64,000 nt of DNA from Bradyrhizobium mercantei (GCF_001982635.1 NZ_MKFI01000006.1:26653-90652), one strand, 5' to 3'; shown: positions 26,848 through 36,112, counted from the first letter of the stretch. Translations and numbers: made by a program. The notes: generated by a model not told the origin, from the letters alone.

Positions 26848-27435
26848 TCAGCCGCGGAAATCCTCGTGCAGCAGGCCGAACAGCAAATGGTCCTGCCAGA
26901 TCCCGTTGATGCAGAGGTAGCGCCGGGCGAGGCCCTCGCGGGTGAAGCCGCACTTCTCCAACACGCGGATCGACGGCGCATTGGAGGGAATGCAGGCGGC
27001 CTCGATGCGATGCAGATTGAGCTCGCCGAACAGCGAGGGCAGCAGCACCCGCAGCGCCGTCGTCATGTAGCCGCGATGGGCGTGCGGCAGGCCGACCCAA
27101 TAGCCGATCGTGCCGGCCTGCACGATGCCTCGGCGGACATTGGCGAGCGTGATGCCGCCGATCATCACCCCGTCCGATTCGCGGAAGATGATGAACGGAT
27201 AGGAGCGGTCGGCGGCGATATCCTCGGTGTAGCGGCGCAGCCGGCGGCGGAAGCCCGCGCGGGTCAGGTCGTCGGAGGGCCAGATCGGTTCCCATGGGGT
27301 GAGATAGGCGCGGCTGAATTCGCGCAGTTGCGCCCATTGCGGGAAATCCGACATCTGCGGCGCCCGCAGCAGCAGCCCGTGACCGCGCGGCATCAGTGCA
27401 GCGGGTCCATTAGACGGCAAACGAAACAGGGCCAT
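26848..27435 (-). CDS. GNAT acetyltransferase, RimJ/RimL type
   Basis: 195 residues. The acetyl-CoA loop region is IGYWVGLPHAHRGYMTTALR (the Q/RxxGxG motif appears as HAHRGYM), with the late strand ASNAPSIRVLEKCGFTREG typical of RimJ/RimL-type N-acetyltransferases. The start MALFRLPSNGPAALMPRG is the first ATG. These enzymes acetylate ribosomal proteins or other N-termini; the target here is unknown. It is 60 bp downstream of the M16 peptidase on the same strand, so it likely belongs to the thrC-M16 transcript. Confidence 0.9.
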   Translation of the reverse strand: MALFRLPSNGPAALMPRGHGLLLRAPQMSDFPQWAQLREFSRAYLTPWEPIWPSDDLTRAGFRRRLRRYTEDIAADRSYPFIIFRESDGVMIGGITLANVRRGIVQAGTIGYWVGLPHAHRGYMTTALRVLLPSLFGELNLHRIEAACIPSNAPSIRVLEKCGFTREGLARRYLCINGIWQDHLLFGLLHEDFRG

Positions 27436-27495
27436 GGCCCAACACTCCCCCGCCCATTCGGGCGTGACACCCTGCCCCGAGCCTTGCGGCCCCCT

Positions 27496-28785
27496 TTAAT
27501 GCAGCAGCGTCTTTGCCTTCGACTTCGTCAATCCTTCCGCAAAAGACACCGCCGTGTCCAGACCTCTTCCACTGCCGAGGGCAACAACGGCGGGCCGGCT
27601 GCGCGCCAGCAGGGCACGAGCGGCGTTGCGGCTCGATTCGACTGAGACCGCGTCGATCCGCGCCACCAGTTCCTCGACGGTCTGCGGCCGCCCATAGGCT
27701 AGCACATGGCGGGCCAGCTGTTCGGCCCGCGATGAACAGCTTTCCAGCGCCATCAACAGGCCGGCCTTCATCTGCGCCTTGGCGCGGGCGACCTCGGCCT
27801 CGGTCAGGGTCTCCACGGCGTCGTTGATGACGTCGACGATGACTTCCATCATTTCCGGCGCGTCGGCCGGATCGGTCCCGGTATAGAGGCCGAAGAAGCC
27901 GGTGTCGGTGTAGGGCGCGTGGAAGGTGTAGATCGAGTAGCACAGCCCGCGCTTCTCGCGCACCTCCTGGAACAGCCGCGACGACATCCCGCCGCCGAGC
28001 GTGTTGGTGAAGACCTGCAGCGAGAACAGCGACAAATCGGTCTGCGGCACGCCTTCGAGCGCCAGCGTCAGATGCGCCTGCTCGAGATCGCGATGCACCA
28101 CCTTCGAGCCGCCCTTGCCGAACATCGCCGGCTGCGGCTTCGGTGCCGGCGTGGCGTCGAAGCTCGCAAACTTCTGCGTGACGTCCTCGACGATGCGCTG
28201 GTGATCGACCGCGCCGGCAGCCGCGACCACCATGTCCGGGGCGCGATAATGCGTCGAGAGGTAGCCGCGCAGCATGTCGCGGTTGAACGCTTTCAGCGTC
28301 TTGGCGGTGCCGAGCAGCGAGCGGCCCATCGGCTGGTCCGGATAGCAGAGCTCGTTGAGATGCTCGAACACGACGTCGTCGGGCGTATCCTGCGCAGCAC
28401 CGATCTCCTGCACGATGACGCTCTTCTCGCGCTCGAGCTCGTCGGGCACGAAGGACGGGTTGGCGAGGATGTCGGAGAGCACGTCGAGCGCCAGCGGCAC
28501 GTCGGCCTTCATCACCCGCGCATAATAGGCCGTGGTCTCGGTCGAGGTGCCGGCGTTGAGGTCGCCGCCGACCGCCTCGATCTCCTCGACGATCTCGCGC
28601 GAGGAGCGCCGGGCGGTGCCCTTGAACGCCATGTGTTCGAGCAGATGCGAGATGCCGTGCTCGTTCGGCTTCTCGTCGCGCCCGCCGACGCCGGCCCAGA
28701 CGCCGAGCGCCGCAGTCTCCAGATGCGGCATGGTGTCGGTGACGATGGTCAGGCCGCTCGGCAGCTTGGTGATCTCAACGCTCAT
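27496..28785 (-). CDS. M16 family zinc peptidase
   Basis: 429 residues. The inverted zinc motif is HLLEH at 47-51, with the third ligand Glu in the helix containing VIVQEIG; an R/Y pair for substrate binding is in LGGGMSSRLFQEVREKRGLCYSIY. Two homologous M16 halves are expected; length is that of a single bacterial processing-peptidase subunit (MPP beta-like). The start overlaps the thrC stop by one base (TGATG), so translation is coupled. It is often found beside thrC in alphaproteobacteria. Substrate is unknown. Confidence 0.95.
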   Translation of the reverse strand: MSVEITKLPSGLTIVTDTMPHLETAALGVWAGVGGRDEKPNEHGISHLLEHMAFKGTARRSSREIVEEIEAVGGDLNAGTSTETTAYYARVMKADVPLALDVLSDILANPSFVPDELEREKSVIVQEIGAAQDTPDDVVFEHLNELCYPDQPMGRSLLGTAKTLKAFNRDMLRGYLSTHYRAPDMVVAAAGAVDHQRIVEDVTQKFASFDATPAPKPQPAMFGKGGSKVVHRDLEQAHLTLALEGVPQTDLSLFSLQVFTNTLGGGMSSRLFQEVREKRGLCYSIYTFHAPYTDTGFFGLYTGTDPADAPEMMEVIVDVINDAVETLTEAEVARAKAQMKAGLLMALESCSSRAEQLARHVLAYGRPQTVEELVARIDAVSVESSRNAARALLARSRPAVVALGSGRGLDTAVSFAEGLTKSKAKTLLH

Positions 28786-30200
28786 CAGGCTACTCCCTGC
28801 TTGGCGGCACGGCTGACCGACAGCACGAAGCGCTCGACCTCGGCAGAATCATTCTTCATGACCGTCATGTGTTCGGATTTGGTCATCAACCCTCCGAGCC
28901 AGGCCGGCAGCTGCGGACGCACCCCGCAGGCGGCCTCGACCGCGTCCGGGAATTTGGCCGCATGCGCGGTCGACAGCACGATGTTCGGGATCCTGGAGTC
29001 CGAGGTGTCGCGGTCGGCAACCGCGAGCGCCACCGCGGTGTGCGGATCGACCAGATCGCCCGCCTCGCGCCAGGCGGCGCGGATCGCGGCCGCCGTCTCG
29101 GTCTCGTCGGCGCGGCCGGCGTCGAAATCGCGGCGCACCGCGGCCAGCGTCGCATCGGGCAGCACGAAGCGGCCGGACTGCTTCAGCGAGGCCATCAGTC
29201 GGCGGACCTGATCGGCGTCGCGGCCGGACGCCTCGAACAGCAGCCGCTCGAAATTCGACGACACCTGGATATCCATCGACGGCGACGCCGTGGCATGCAC
29301 CTCGCGCACCTCGTAATTGCCGGTCTTCAGCGTGCGCGGCAGGATGTCGTTGACGTTGGCGGCGATGCGCAGCCAGCGGATCGGCAGCCCCATGCGCTTC
29401 GCCACATAGCCGGCGAAGATGTCGCCGAAATTGCCGGTCGGCACCGTGAAATCCACCGTGCGCTGCGGCGCGCCGAGCGCCACCGCCGAGGTGAAGTAGT
29501 AAACCACCTGCGCCACGATGCGCGCCCAGTTGATCGAGTTGACGCCCGACAACGCCACCGTGTCGCGGAAACGATGGTTGTTGAACATCTCCTTCACCAG
29601 CGCCTGGCAATCGTCGAACGTGCCTTCGATCGCGAGCGCATGGACGTTGGCAGCGCCCGTCGTCGTCATCATGCGGCGCTGCACCTCGGAGATGCGCCCA
29701 TTCGGAAACAGCACCACGAGGTCGACATTGTCGAGATTGGCGAACGCCTCGACCGCGGCGCCGCCGGTATCACCTGACGTTGCGACCACGATGGTGGTGC
29801 GCTGCGCGCGCTTGGCCAGCACATGATCCATCAGCCGCGAGATCAGCTGCATCGCGACGTCCTTGAACGCCAGCGTCGGCCCGTGGAACAGCTCGAGCAG
29901 GAACTGGTTCGGCCCGGCCTGATCGAGCGGCACCACCGCGGGATGGCGGAAGGTGGCATAGGCCTCATTCGCCATGCGGCCGAGCTCGGCATCGGAAATC
30001 TCGCCGGCGGCGAACGGGCGGATGATTTCGACCGCGACCTCCCAATAGGGACGGCCGAACAAGCCGGCGATGGTCTCGTGCGACAATTGCGGCCATGTCT
30101 CGGGCACGTAAAGCCCGCCGTCGCGGGCAAGCCCGGTCAGCATCACATCGCAGAAGCCAAGCACCGGGGCCTCACCCCTGGTCGAAATATACCGCGTCAA
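28785..30200 (-). CDS. thrC: Threonine synthase
   Basis: 471 residues from a TTG start. It makes L-threonine from O-phosphohomoserine with PLP. The internal aldimine lysine is Lys113 in GPTLAFKDVAMQ; the phosphate-binding loop is SGDTGGAAVEAF and the TGNFGDIFAGY block is present. Length is normal for the long bacterial type. A second in-frame TTG lies at 30212, but GGAGGG sits between the two TTGs and at the right distance from the inner one, so the inner start is preferred. The operon continues into M16 and GNAT. Confidence 0.97.
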   Translation of the reverse strand: MTRYISTRGEAPVLGFCDVMLTGLARDGGLYVPETWPQLSHETIAGLFGRPYWEVAVEIIRPFAAGEISDAELGRMANEAYATFRHPAVVPLDQAGPNQFLLELFHGPTLAFKDVAMQLISRLMDHVLAKRAQRTTIVVATSGDTGGAAVEAFANLDNVDLVVLFPNGRISEVQRRMMTTTGAANVHALAIEGTFDDCQALVKEMFNNHRFRDTVALSGVNSINWARIVAQVVYYFTSAVALGAPQRTVDFTVPTGNFGDIFAGYVAKRMGLPIRWLRIAANVNDILPRTLKTGNYEVREVHATASPSMDIQVSSNFERLLFEASGRDADQVRRLMASLKQSGRFVLPDATLAAVRRDFDAGRADETETAAAIRAAWREAGDLVDPHTAVALAVADRDTSDSRIPNIVLSTAHAAKFPDAVEAACGVRPQLPAWLGGLMTKSEHMTVMKNDSAEVERFVLSVSRAAKQGVA

Positions 30201-30415
30201 ACCGCCCTCCAAAGGCCTCGATCCGAGCCTTAAGCCTTTGATATCGTGGAATTATCGAGTTCGCCGCATGCGAACCGGATGGTTCACCATAGAAGATCGG
30301 ACCAGCAATGGGTAGCCCGTCGCGCGCGCTGCGGGGTCGCGCGGAGTGGCATGGGGTGGTGCGGAGCAGCGGATGTAGCCCGCGACCGATCTCCATCCGC
30401 GCCACATCCACCGGT

Positions 30416-30536
30416 GTCGTCCTGGCGAAAGCCAGGACCCATAACCACCGCATGCGGTGATGAACGAGATACTGGCCCCAGCGTCGCGCAACAATTGAGA
30501 TTCGGGGTAATGGGTCCTGGCTTTCGCCAGGACGAC
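30416..30536. repeat. Palindromic intergenic repeat, family A, copy 3
   Basis: GTCGTCCTGGCGAAAGCCAG pairs internally and with the GGGTCCTGGCTTTCGCCAGG end; the core contains CTGGCCCCAGCGTCGCGCAA. Inside the 1.3-kb repeat island. Confidence 0.85.
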
Positions 30537-30570
30537 GACGAGGATGGTTCTCGATAACAGCTTGCTCGGT

Positions 30571-30674
30571 GTCATCACCCGGCTTGACCGGGTGATCCAG
30601 TATTCCAGAGGCAGCAGTGCTTGAACCGAGAGGCCGCGGCGTACTGGATCGCCCGGTCGAGCCGGGCGATGACA
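30571..30674. repeat. Palindromic intergenic repeat, family D, copy 1
   Basis: GTCATCACCCGGCTTGACCG at one end; the other is GGATCGCCCGGTCGAGCCGG GCGATGAC. The core contains AGAGGCCGCGGCGTACTGG. Others are at 41731 and 61837. Confidence 0.8.
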
Positions 30675-30724
30675 GCATTGGTGGGGATACAGCTTCGCGT
30701 TCTCGCGACATGAATCGTCCGAGT

Positions 30725-31135
30725 TTTTGGATTTCGTTCCGCCCTCTCTTACTCAGAGGGCGCAGGGAAAGCCGGGTGCCGATTGCACCCATGGGCCCCG
30801 AGCAAAAGGGTAGAAAGCTCGGGGGTAGGACCACAGGTGTAACCGGAGCAATCCGGCTTTCCCTGCGCGATGGGTTACGGCTTATACGTGCTCTCCCCGG
30901 CGAGACTGGGCTTTGTTGTCACCGCCTTCACAAGACGCGTTAGCGTTTTGTGAAAAGACACCTACCACTAGGGCGTCAGGCCTGCACGATTTCGCCGTCC
31001 GCTTCATGCGCATTCGTCGACTGCGCAATCAGCGTCCACCGCATCTCACACCGCGTTCGTGACGATCGCGAAGCGCACCCTCGATCGGGTGAGACGGGGA
31101 ATTCATACACTGAGTTGCACTTCTGATAAAGCGAA
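30725..31135. repeat. Long structured intergenic element with 16-bp inverted arms
   Basis: The arms GCGCAGGGAAAGCCGG (30760) and CCGGCTTTCCCTGCGC (30853-30868) enclose 77 bp of further partial palindromes (GGGCCCCGAGC / GCTCGGGGGTAGG). The downstream part has GTGCTCTCCCCGGCGAGAC and a CGTTCGTGACGATCGCGAAG segment. The arrangement resembles a repeat type I recall from Bradyrhizobium and Rhodopseudomonas intergenic regions. Boundaries are estimated. No ORF with coding character was recognised. Confidence 0.55.
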
Positions 31136-31208
31136 ATATATTTGCCGCGGGGACTTGCGCCGTCGGGCAACTCAGTGGCACGCGCGCGTGAGGACGCACC
31201 GGCGGAAG

Positions 31209-31466
31209 GGCTCCCTCCCCCCTTGCGGGGGAGGGTTGGGGAGAGGGGTGCCACACGGCCCGAACTCTCCGTATTCGTCTCGTCAACCAACAAACGAACT
31301 TGCGAAGACAATGCACTCATCGATCATCTCGCCCGGGGCCACCCCTCTCCCCACCCTCTCCCGACGCAAGTCGGGCCCGCCCGACTTGCGCAAATTTACG
31401 ATGCGCAACCGGGGTGTACCCCGGTTGCGTGGGAGAGGGAGCCTGAGAGGCGTGCTCAACTCACGT
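31209..31466. repeat. Palindromic intergenic repeat, family C, copy 4
   Basis: GGCTCCCTCCCCCCTTGCGG at the left, then GGGAGAGGGG; right side CCCCTCTCCCCACCCTCTCC with two nested hairpins (GACGCAAGTCGGGC and CGCAACCGGGGTGTACCCCG) and GGGAGCC. GTGCTCAACTCACG at the end is the inverse-like flank of the family. Confidence 0.75.
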
Positions 31467-31483
31467 ACGAGATCTCACATCCG

Positions 31484-32110
31484 CTACCCCTTCGGCGGCG
31501 CCAGCGGCTGCACGATCTCCTGGAACGGCGGCAGCGCCTCGCAGCGCGCGGCGTGGGCCTTGAGCGCCCCATAGCGCGCGTCGAACAGATGCGGATGCGC
31601 CTCGCCGGTGAAGCGCAGCGCGCAGGCCACCGCGATGTCGGCGTGACCGATACGATCGGCCAGCCAGTACGGCGACTGCACCGCCGTCCGTTCCTGCTCC
31701 AGCACCGCGAGCACGCGGGAGATCTGCCCCTCGCAACGCTCGACCCACAGCTTGAGCTGCTCCTTGCGCAGCACGCGCTCGTAGACAAGGCTCACCGCTT
31801 TGTCGGCGAGCCCGGTCGCCAGCGCCATGATGCGCAGATGCCGGCGCCGCTCGATGCCCGAACGCGCCAGCATCGCGCGCTCCGGCCCGACCAATTCGTC
31901 GAGATAATCCAGGATCGCGCCGCTCTCGATCAGCGCCTCGCCGTCATCGAGCACCAGCGTCGGCACCCGCTGCACCGGATTATAAGCCGCGACCTTCTCC
32001 GCATCGCCGAAGGTCGACCACGGCTTGTGCTCGAACGGCAATCCATAAAGCCGCAGCGCGATCGCGGTACGGCGAACAAAGGGCGAGTCGTATTGGCCGA
32101 TCAAAAACAT
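31484..32110 (-). CDS. Glutathione S-transferase family protein
   Basis: 208 residues. N-terminal thioredoxin fold with YDSPFVRRTAIALRLYGLPF, the cis-Pro motif RVPTLVLDDGEALIES (GSH gamma-Glu site ES), and an all-helical C-terminal domain with WLADRIGHADIAVACAL. It is of the zeta/theta-like bacterial type with Ser as likely active residue (SPFVRR). The start MFLIGQYDSPF is at the first ATG, with a 10-bp stem hairpin 38 bp upstream at 32148-32170. Substrate unknown. Confidence 0.92.
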   Translation of the reverse strand: MFLIGQYDSPFVRRTAIALRLYGLPFEHKPWSTFGDAEKVAAYNPVQRVPTLVLDDGEALIESGAILDYLDELVGPERAMLARSGIERRRHLRIMALATGLADKAVSLVYERVLRKEQLKLWVERCEGQISRVLAVLEQERTAVQSPYWLADRIGHADIAVACALRFTGEAHPHLFDARYGALKAHAARCEALPPFQEIVQPLAPPKG

Positions 32111-32147
32111 CAGTCATCTCGAACGTGATGCCGCGGCAGGCCACGGC

Positions 32148-32170
32148 CCTCGAAAGCGGTGCTTTCGAGG
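32148..32170. promoter_or_regulatory. Strong hairpin in the GST leader
   Basis: CCTCGAAAGC-GGT-GCTTTCGAGG, perfect ten-base stem and three-base loop, 38 bp upstream of the GST start. It could be a leader structure or a remnant of a repeat. Confidence 0.45.
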
Positions 32171-32287
32171 TGTGCCGGCCAAGCCGAGGTCAGAGGTTGC
32201 ACTTTGCACCATCGTAGATGGACTGCGCCGCATTGCAATATGCCGAGTCATTCCGGTGAAGCATGACCAGCAAGCCAAATATTCAGT

Positions 32288-32438
32288 GTCGTCGCTGCCT
32301 TGTGCGCGATTGCGCTCCGGAGCAGGGACGCATGACCACCGGCTTCCGTCATGGCAAAGGCTGAGGCCCCAGCACAGTGAACCAACTCACTTCGGTGGTT
32401 ATGGGTCCCCGGTCGCGCTGACGCTTGCCCGGGACGAC
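32288..32438. repeat. Palindromic intergenic repeat, family A, degenerate copy 4
   Basis: GTCGTCGCTGCCTTGTGCGC...GGAGCAGGGACGCATGACCA at the left and GGTTATGGGTCCCCGGTCGC...GGGACGAC at the right. It fills the remainder of the 348-bp gap between the GST and GNAT genes. Confidence 0.7.
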
Positions 32439-32458
32439 GGCGGCGTCTGTGGCAGCGG

Positions 32459-33052
32459 CTACTCAATCATCGGCACGTGCCTTGCCGCATCGCGCGGCAG
32501 TTTGCCGTCGAGCCTCGGATCATCCGCCACCTCGATCTGGCGCAGGAACGGGCGGAAGCCGGAGCGCTGGTAGAACGCGACGGCAGAGGGATGATCGAAG
32601 GTGCAGGTGTGCACCCAGAAACGGCCGATATCGCGCGACCAGGCGATCTCGAGCGCGCGGTTCATCAGGAAGCGCGCGGCGCCGGTGCCGATGAATCTTC
32701 CGGTGACGCCGAAATAGAGCAGCTGGCATTCGCCGACTACGCTGAAATCGAGTTCGAGCAGGCCTTCATCATGGCCATCGACGGCAAGCCCGTAGAGCTC
32801 AACGCCGGGCGCGTGAATCCGAGAAGCGAGATCGGCGTCATCGAGCCCGGTGCGGGTGAACCACAGCCAGTCCTCGCCGACGCGGCGGTAGAGATCGCGA
32901 TACCAATCGAGCGCGGGCGGATCGACCTTGCGCAGCCGCCACGCACCGGGCGGATCGTCGCGCAACGGCGGGCGCGCGGTCATTTCCAGATGTGTGACGA
33001 CGGCGGCGACCTTGCCTTGGGGGATGTCGGAGTAACCGTCGGGGAGCAGCAT
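32459..33052 (-). CDS. GNAT family N-acetyltransferase
   Basis: 197 residues. The acetyl-CoA-binding block is LYFGVTGRFIGTGAARFLMN, with the late alpha4-beta7 motif HPSAVAFYQRSGFRPFLRQ. The N-terminal half is tryptophan-rich (LDWYRDLYRRVGEDWLWFTR). The start MLLPDGYSDIPQGKV is the first ATG. It matches a Bradyrhizobium-type GNAT with unknown acceptor. It stands alone between two family A repeats. Confidence 0.88.
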   Translation of the reverse strand: MLLPDGYSDIPQGKVAAVVTHLEMTARPPLRDDPPGAWRLRKVDPPALDWYRDLYRRVGEDWLWFTRTGLDDADLASRIHAPGVELYGLAVDGHDEGLLELDFSVVGECQLLYFGVTGRFIGTGAARFLMNRALEIAWSRDIGRFWVHTCTFDHPSAVAFYQRSGFRPFLRQIEVADDPRLDGKLPRDAARHVPMIE

Positions 33053-33201
33053 CGCGCAACCTTTGTTTCTGCGTGTCGGCCGGAGATATTCGGATGTCGC
33101 GGCAGATGCAATGCAACGCCGCGTAACAATGTTACCGATTTGTCAGTGGGTGTTTTGGCGAATCAGCGGCTCCATGTGCAGAGGCCACCGGAGCAACGAC
33201 C

Positions 33202-33483
33202 GTGTCGCGCCATCACACGCTGCCGCCGATCATTTACACGCCGCCGCCACCAAAGCCGAAGCCCGCGCGGCGCCGGCGCAGCGTTGGTTATGCCTATGGT
33301 GCGGGCGCGGCTGATGAGGCCGTGGACGTCGAGGATGGAGCGCCCGTGCGCAACGCACAGGCAGTTCCGCAGCATGCGCGGCCGGTCGAGACGGTCGAGC
33401 GGCGCGTGCCGTCGCCGAACGGCAAGCTCAGCGACGATACGTTGCGGGCGATGCTTGAGGTGCAGGAGAAGCAGGAGAAGTAA
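33202..33483 (+). CDS. Proline-rich basic small protein, unknown function
   Basis: 93 residues from a GTG start. It has a proline/lysine-rich segment (TPPPPKPKPARRRRSVGY), a short acidic stretch and a C-terminal helix KLSDDTLRAMLEVQEKQEK. GGAGC precedes the GTG at nine bases. There is no recognised domain and no signal peptide. Codon use is in keeping with neighbours. Function unknown; possible assembly or DNA/RNA contact through the basic stretch is speculation. Confidence 0.6.
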   Translation: MSRHHTLPPIIYTPPPPKPKPARRRRSVGYAYGAGAADEAVDVEDGAPVRNAQAVPQHARPVETVERRVPSPNGKLSDDTLRAMLEVQEKQEK

Positions 33484-33508
33484 CGCGCTGCGGTGCCGCA
33501 CACTCCCT

Positions 33509-33629
33509 GTCGTCCCTGCGAAAGCAGGGACCCATAGCCACAGGACGTGAGGATGGCGCAAGCTGGGGCTACAGCATCGCGCCACAACGCGACCCTGTGG
33601 TTATGGGTCCCGGCCTTCGCCGGGACGAC
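33509..33629. repeat. Palindromic intergenic repeat, family A, copy 5
   Basis: GTCGTCCCTGCGAAAGCAGG at the left is identical to copy 1; the right end CCGGCCTTCGCCGGGACGAC is like copy 2, so the copy looks like a mosaic. Confidence 0.85.
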
Positions 33630-33667
33630 AATGAGTTCGTGGCGCGGCCGCTGAGGCGTACTCGCCC

Positions 33668-36112
33668 TCACCGCGGCGTCAGCGAGATCGCCTCCGCCGT
33701 CGCCGCTTCCACGGCCGGGCGGCTGTAGAGCAGCGGCACATACTGCCCTGTCGCCCAGAGCGGCGCGAGGTCGCGGTAGTGGCCGCTGAAGGGATCGCCG
33801 GATTGGCCGGGCGTGTTGATGGTGCGGCTGGCATCCCAATTGCCGACATCGAGCACCATGCGGAACGAGGCGCCGGAGGTCAGATGATAGTCGGAGCGGC
33901 GGTAGGTGGCGGCGCGCGGCACGTTGGCGGCGCCGCCGTAAGCGAGCGGGCCGACCTGCATCTGCGTTGCCGTGGCCTTGTCGGCGAGCGGCATCAGCGC
34001 GTGATTGAACTGCGCGACATGCAGCCGGCCCCAGCGCCAGGTCGACGCATCGCTCCCGAGCTTGTCGGTGACGTCGGCGACGGCCGCGCCGAGGCTGTCG
34101 CGCAGCACGCGGTCGCGCCCGGCCGAAGGATCGCTGCCGAGCGCCGCATCGGGCTTTTCGAGATAGGCCACAATGGCGGAGATGCTGGAAGCCTCCGGCG
34201 CGATCAGTTCGGCCGCCTTCGGCGCCGTGGTCTTGAGCAGCACCGGACCGAGGTGGTTTGCGATCCACACCTCGTAGACCGCAGCCGCAGCGCTGTCCTC
34301 GGTGTCGCGAGCGTCCCACGCCTTGAGGAGATCGAGGCCCTTCTTGACGTTGGCATCGTCGGACGTGAGCGGCTTCAAGAGCGCGACGAGACGGCGCGCC
34401 AGCATGCCGGTGTCATCGTTCTGCAGCGCCATCGCATCGGCCAGCGTCACCTTGCTGTTGGCTTGCAGCACCTCGGTGATGCGCTGCCAGCGCGCGCTGT
34501 CGGCCCATTCGAAACCGACCCTGCGTTCGCTCACCGGATAATCCGCCGGCAGGTTCATCTGGTTGGCGGTGGCGATGAAGCCCTGCTTCGGCTGATAGAG
34601 TTTCGGCAATTCGTCGAGCGACAGAAAACCCTGCCACTCGTAGCGGCCGTCGCCGGGCACCGGCATCAGGCCATCGAAGCTGGTGCGGCGCGGCGTCTTG
34701 CCGGCGGCGACCCAGCCGATATTGCCTGACGTGTCGGCATAGACCTGGTTCTCCGACGGCGCGCCCCAGCGCCGCATCGCACCGAGGAAGCCGTTCCAAC
34801 TCTTCGCGGTCATGTAGTCGGACGAGCCGAAATAAGCCGAGGTGCCCGGCTCGAACCAGATCGAGCGCACGGCGAAGGCATGCTTCTTGTCGGCATCGAC
34901 GAAGATCACCGGGCCGTGGCGGGTGAACTTCAGCTCGAGGTCGCGGTCGGCTTCGCCCTTCACCGCTTCCTTTTCATGCACGATGCGCATGTCCTCCCAG
35001 CCCGTGCCGTAACGGTACTGGTTCGGATTGTCCGGGTTGAGCTCGTAGACGTAGAGGTCTTCCTGGTCGACGTTGAAGATGGTGAGGCCGAACGCGATGG
35101 TGTCGTTGTGGCCGATCGAGATGCCCGGCAGCGCCGGCTCACCGGCGCCGATCACGGAGATGCCCGGCGCATTGAGCCCGACGATGTAGCGCAGCGACGG
35201 CACCGAGTGCTCGCGATGCGGATCGTTGGCGAGGATCGGACGCCCCGTCGCGGTGCGTGATGCCGCGATCACCCAATTGTTGGAGCCGATGGTGTCGCGC
35301 TGCTGATCGGCTTCGGCGAGGTAGGTGTCGGGATCATGCGCCAGCGCGGCCTTCTGGTCCTTTGGGGCGGCGAACTTGACCGGGCGGGTGGCGAGGTCGT
35401 AGGCGGCGAGCACGCCCTTCGGCACACTGCAGGGATCGAGGCCGTCAGGGATCTTCGTGGTCCATTCCGGCTCCAGCTTGACGCGGAAGCGATCGGCATC
35501 GAGGCCGGCGGCGCAGGCCACCAGCGAGCGTTTCACCTCGGAGGCGACGTTGCGCGTCAGACCATGGCTTCGGACGCGCACGACATCCTCCGCCGACCAG
35601 AGATCAGGCATCGTGCCCGCGATCCGAAACTCGATCGGCAGCGGACGCTTGCCCGCCTTGACGTCGGCGACATAGGCATTGACCCCGGCGACGAAGGCTT
35701 CGGCATAGGACTTCGCCTTCGGGCCGTAGGCGGCCCATTCGGGATTCATGTCGCCGCGATAGAGGAACAGGCGCAGCGCCTTGTCCTGCTCGGCATAGGC
35801 CGGGCCGAAATCCTTGGCCAGCAGACCGAGCCCGCGCTTGCGCCAGAGATCGATCTGCCAGAGCCGGTCGCGCGCGGCGTTGAAGCCTTGCAGGAAGAAC
35901 AGGTCGTGCTCGTTGCCGGCGTAGATGTGCGGAATGCCCCAGGCGTCGACCAGGATCTGGCCCGGCGCCTTCAGCCCGGCGACGTCGGTCTTGACCTCGC
36001 GCGCGGACACAAGCGCGCTCGGCTTCTCGCGCGCGGCGGCGGGTGCGGCGAGCATTGCTGCGCAGAGCGCAGCATTGAGTAGTCTGATGACGCGGTTGAG
36101 ATCCGTGTTCAT
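33668..36112 (-). CDS. Penicillin acylase family protein (Ntn hydrolase)
   Basis: 814 residues with a signal peptide (cleavage near AAPAAA). The autocatalytic site is Gly276-Ser277 in QQRDTIGSNNWVIAASR, so Ser277 becomes the N-terminal nucleophile of the beta subunit; the segment before it is the alpha subunit plus spacer. Conserved GRPILANDPHR follows, and the Asn for the oxyanion is in the later TANQMNLP. Family members hydrolyse penicillins, aminoglycoside-type amides or acyl-homoserine lactones in the periplasm. The short active-site region is closest to the aculeacin/AHL-acylase type, but the substrate is not predictable. Confidence 0.93.
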   Translation of the reverse strand: MNTDLNRVIRLLNAALCAAMLAAPAAAREKPSALVSAREVKTDVAGLKAPGQILVDAWGIPHIYAGNEHDLFFLQGFNAARDRLWQIDLWRKRGLGLLAKDFGPAYAEQDKALRLFLYRGDMNPEWAAYGPKAKSYAEAFVAGVNAYVADVKAGKRPLPIEFRIAGTMPDLWSAEDVVRVRSHGLTRNVASEVKRSLVACAAGLDADRFRVKLEPEWTTKIPDGLDPCSVPKGVLAAYDLATRPVKFAAPKDQKAALAHDPDTYLAEADQQRDTIGSNNWVIAASRTATGRPILANDPHREHSVPSLRYIVGLNAPGISVIGAGEPALPGISIGHNDTIAFGLTIFNVDQEDLYVYELNPDNPNQYRYGTGWEDMRIVHEKEAVKGEADRDLELKFTRHGPVIFVDADKKHAFAVRSIWFEPGTSAYFGSSDYMTAKSWNGFLGAMRRWGAPSENQVYADTSGNIGWVAAGKTPRRTSFDGLMPVPGDGRYEWQGFLSLDELPKLYQPKQGFIATANQMNLPADYPVSERRVGFEWADSARWQRITEVLQANSKVTLADAMALQNDDTGMLARRLVALLKPLTSDDANVKKGLDLLKAWDARDTEDSAAAAVYEVWIANHLGPVLLKTTAPKAAELIAPEASSISAIVAYLEKPDAALGSDPSAGRDRVLRDSLGAAVADVTDKLGSDASTWRWGRLHVAQFNHALMPLADKATATQMQVGPLAYGGAANVPRAATYRRSDYHLTSGASFRMVLDVGNWDASRTINTPGQSGDPFSGHYRDLAPLWATGQYVPLLYSRPAVEAATAEAISLTPR

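Larger units (their letters stand above)
30201..31483. other. 1.3-kb non-coding repeat island between thrC and the GST gene
   Basis: Stacked copies of families A, D, the long element and C, in that order. No coding sequence or RNA gene was recognised. It may also carry the thrC promoter. Confidence 0.7.

Noticed and set aside
30246..31320. Several 80-170 codon frames in the thrC-GST gap
   Set aside because: They run through the palindromic repeats and their translations change with repeat orientation; no family was recognised.
32425..33550. Plus-strand frames over the GNAT gene at 32459-33052
   Set aside because: Antisense to the GNAT gene, which shows the acetyl-CoA motif; the plus frames have shadow composition.
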